Positions 34,250-36,425 of a stretch of DNA of 36,425 nucleotides are shown piece by piece. The notes under the pieces were generated by a model, which was not told the DNA's origin, did no database searches, and saw only the letters and a list, made by a program, of their open reading frames with translations. The stretch comes from Desulforudis sp. (GTDB lineage: Bacteria > Bacillota > Desulfotomaculia > Desulfotomaculales > Desulforudaceae). Location: positions 92,706-129,130 of the forward strand of contig JAHRFU010000124.1 in assembly GCA_019084485.1 (NCBI GenBank), given 5' to 3'. The first letter of the stretch is position 1. Each line of letters begins with the position of its first letter. The translations under genes were made by a program, and so were the position numbers.

Positions 34250-35260
34250 CTATTCCCTTCCCATCGCGCGGGAAATGACCTCCAGCCCACTCATCAAATC
34301 AGCGAAGGCTTCCGGAGTCAGTGACTGCTTTCCGTCACACAGCGCCTCGGACGGACATGGATGCACCTCCACGATAATCCCATCCGCTCCGGCGGCCACT
34401 GCGGCCCGCGACATCGGGGCGATCAGCCGCGGATCACCGGTGGCGTGGCTGGGATCGACGATCACCGGCAGGTGGCTGAGGCTCTTAACCAATGGAACCG
34501 CGCTCAGGTCCAGCGTGTTCCGCGTCATTTGCTCAAAGGTGCGGATGCCACGTTCGCACAGAACGACGTTACCGTTTCCTTCGGACATTATGTACTCGGC
34601 GGCCATCAGCCATTCCTCAATCGTGGACGACATTCCCCGTTTCAAAAGCACCGGTTTCGTGGTCTGACCAACCGCCCGGAGCAAGTCGAAGTTCTGCATG
34701 TTCCGGGAGCCGATCTGGAGCATGTCAACGTACTGGGCGGCGATCTCTAGGCTGGAGGCGTTAATCACCTCCGTCACGGTCGCCAAACCATAGGTGCGAC
34801 CGGCTTCCGCCAGCAGGGCGACCCCTTCTTCTTCCATTCCCTGGAAACTGTAGGGCGAAGTGCGCGGTTTGAAGGCACCCCCACGCAGGATGCGCGCCCC
34901 GCTCCTCGCCACCGACTCCGCCGCCGCCATCATCTGGGGCCGGCTCTCCACCGCACAGGGACCGGCGATCACGGTCGTTCTCCCCCCGCCGAGGACCGCG
35001 TCTCCCACCTGTACAACGGTATCATCAGCCTGTACGGCACGGCTGGCCAGTTTGTATGGAACCGATACGTCTACCACCCGTTCAACGCCCGGGCACCCGT
35101 TTAGGTTCAGATCTGCGAGCGCCACGCTACCGGCAGACCGGATCACAATCGGCCCGGAAGCCCCAGAGCGATGCAGTCGAAACCCGTGGCGCTCCAGCAT
35201 GGAACTGACTTCGGCCACCTGCTTGTTGGAAGCACCTCTTGCCATCACAACGACCACCAC
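34250..35260 (-). CDS. aroF: 3-deoxy-7-phosphoheptulonate synthase, type I-beta with N-terminal ferredoxin-like domain
   Basis: VVVMARGASNKQVAEVSSMLERHGF; VIAGPCAVESRPQM; LRGGAFKPRTSPYSFQG; VIVDPSHATGDPRLIAPMSRAAVAAGADGIIVEVHP. Confidence 0.95.
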   Translation of the reverse strand: MVVVVMARGASNKQVAEVSSMLERHGFRLHRSGASGPIVIRSAGSVALADLNLNGCPGVERVVDVSVPYKLASRAVQADDTVVQVGDAVLGGGRTTVIAGPCAVESRPQMMAAAESVARSGARILRGGAFKPRTSPYSFQGMEEEGVALLAEAGRTYGLATVTEVINASSLEIAAQYVDMLQIGSRNMQNFDLLRAVGQTTKPVLLKRGMSSTIEEWLMAAEYIMSEGNGNVVLCERGIRTFEQMTRNTLDLSAVPLVKSLSHLPVIVDPSHATGDPRLIAPMSRAAVAAGADGIIVEVHPCPSEALCDGKQSLTPEAFADLMSGLEVISRAMGRE

Positions 35261-35294
35261 AAACCCCTCCTGCTGCTTGGTTTAAATATAGAAA

Positions 35295-35333
35295 AGCCCG
35301 GACTCCCCCCATACTTGGGACGAAGTCCGGGCT
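35295..35333 (-). terminator. T-box terminator 2 (proximal to aroF)
   Basis: Minus strand AGCCCGGACTTCGTCCCAAGTATGGGGGGAGTCCGGGCTTTTC. Confidence 0.88.
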
Positions 35334-35405
35334 CCGCGTTACCACCCAAATTGGCCCTTGTAAGGGCCCAACTCTGCCGGGTACGGGAACACCAATCCCT
35401 CCAAA
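35334..35405 (-). promoter_or_regulatory. Second T-box module (stem III + antiterminator only)
   Basis: Minus strand CCCGTACCCGGCAGAGTTGGGCCCTTACAAGGGCCAATTTGGGTGGTAACGCGG. Confidence 0.8.
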
Positions 35406-35412
35406 CAAAAAA

Positions 35413-35438
35413 CCCTTCGCCCTTAGAGGGACGAAAGG
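35413..35438 (-). terminator. T-box terminator 1
   Basis: Minus strand CCTTTCGTCCCTCTAAGGGCGAAGGGTTTTTTG. Confidence 0.85.
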
Positions 35439-35695
35439 CATTGCTTCCGCGGTACCACCCTGATTGGCCGTATGAAACGACCCACTCGGCGAAGGGTACG
35501 GGATGATCTCCGATACCCCTCCCTGCTAACGGCGGGAGATTCCGGCACGGCCTACACAGCGCGGGGCGCTTTCAGCCAGCGACTCCGGGGAGAACTTCAA
35601 TCCGTCCGCACTTGGAAACGCTCTCAGTCGGTGGCGCTTCCTCCCTGGAAAGCCGGTCACGGTCTACTTTTCCCCTTCACAGTCTTTAACCTTTT
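35439..35695 (-). promoter_or_regulatory. Full T-box leader (stem I through antiterminator) upstream of aroF-pheA
   Basis: Minus strand GGGTGGTACCGCGG T-box motif at 35447-35460; stem I region with ACTGAGAGCG...TTGAAGTTCTCCCCGGAGTCGCTGGCTGAAAGC. Confidence 0.88.
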
Positions 35696-35710
35696 GTAGC
35701 TATATCAGGA

Positions 35711-35740
35711 ATTGTACCAGAGGGGACAACCCGTTGTCAA
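35711..35740 (-). promoter_or_regulatory. Sigma-A-type promoter for the T-box/aroF transcript
   Basis: TTGACA (35740-35735) - 18 nt - TACAAT (35716-35711) on the minus strand. Confidence 0.75.
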
Positions 35741-35763
35741 CAGGGTTAACCCCCCATTAATAG

Positions 35764-35958
35764 TTAGCGTGTTCTGGTGTATCTCAGGTCTCCGTCATGC
35801 CCGGTGGCGATGACCACTTCCCAACCGTCGGTGCAGCGCACCACACACTGGTCGACACTGGCGGACACGATCACTCCCCCCTCCATGATACTGGATAGCA
35901 CCTGGTCAATGAGCGAAGCTTTGAAAAGAATCTCTTTGGGGCTGATTTGTCCGGACAT
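35764..35958 (-). CDS. Conserved-looking small protein, unknown
   Basis: 64-aa ORF MSGQISPKEILFKASLIDQVLSSIMEGG...; AGGTGGCC region upstream. Confidence 0.5.
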   Translation of the reverse strand: MSGQISPKEILFKASLIDQVLSSIMEGGVIVSASVDQCVVRCTDGWEVVIATGHDGDLRYTRTR

Positions 35959-36126
35959 GTGGCCACCTCCAACAACCCGAAACCCTACAGGGGTATGCAG
36001 AACCTAGCTTGCGCAGATTTGCATCCCTTTAACCATCTATGATATGCTGAGCGCAAATAAGATGATCGTTCCTTTGCATACTTTTATTTGCGGTTCGCTG
36101 GAACGGCATGGAGGGAGGAAAAGGGT

Positions 36127-36414
36127 TTGAGTAACCGAAAGATTAAGGAACCGTGTCCCCACTGCAAAACCGGCCGGGTGATCAAGGTCGGCCAGTTCGA
36201 CAAGTTTATGTACTGGGGTTTCGGCGGCACAATAGTGATGGCCCTCGGCGGATTCCTCGTAATGCCTGGATTCTACACGATTATGCCCCTGTGGTGGTTC
36301 CTGTGCCTGTTTGTATACCTGTCCCGGCCGCTTTACACCTGTGATGAATGTAACACCACCTGGGATCCGCGCAAGGAAGACGGTCCCAAGCCGGTCGCCA
36401 CTGAGACGAAATAG
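36127..36414 (+). CDS. Small membrane protein with split zinc ribbon (CPHC...CDEC)
   Basis: MSNRKIKEPCPHCKTGRVIKVGQF...TM...YTCDECNTTWDPRKEDG; TTG start after GGAGGGAGGAAAAGGG. Confidence 0.65.
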   Translation: MSNRKIKEPCPHCKTGRVIKVGQFDKFMYWGFGGTIVMALGGFLVMPGFYTIMPLWWFLCLFVYLSRPLYTCDECNTTWDPRKEDGPKPVATETK

Positions 36415-36425
36415 CGACTAACTAA

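Noticed and set aside
33592-34278. 228-aa plus-strand ORF
   Set aside because: Antisense to pheA; no domain support.
35127-35506. Several ORFs over the aroF 5' region
   Set aside because: They run through the T-box leader and the aroF start in other frames; RNA structure explains the sequence.

Overview
The window is a chromosomal segment that looks like a spore-forming Gram-positive sulfate reducer (Desulfotomaculum/Peptococcaceae-like, inferred from gene content only). The left half carries a dissimilatory sulfate-reduction electron-transfer cluster on the minus strand: aprB-aprA-qmoA-qmoB-hdrC-hdrB. Next to it is a second, divergent AprA/AprB-like pair. The middle is a molybdenum/tungsten cofactor block: tupABC transporter, two MoeA paralogs, moaC, MOSC, mog/moaB and lgt. 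Two tandem Moco/Tuco-type riboswitches precede tupA. The right half holds a Spy/CpxP-like protein with a two-component system, an ArsR regulator, a UPF0316 protein, a VanX-like dipeptidase with an extra N-terminal region, an orphan histidine kinase, cysK, and an aroF(DAHP synthase)-pheA block behind a partially duplicated T-box leader. Non-coding highlights are: (i) tandem Moco/Tuco riboswitches, each followed by a terminator; (ii) a T-box whose stem III/antiterminator/terminator part is duplicated without a second stem I; (iii) two copies of a MITE-like element with imperfect terminal inverted repeats flanking the moeA-PBP gene; (iv) dispersed heptameric (TCCTGAC-type) intergenic repeats with conserved cores, one pair flanking the VanX-like gene; (v) stem-loops between apr/qmo/hdr cistrons. 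An intact transposase-like ORF appears to have lost catalytic residues. No tRNA, rRNA or CRISPR was seen.
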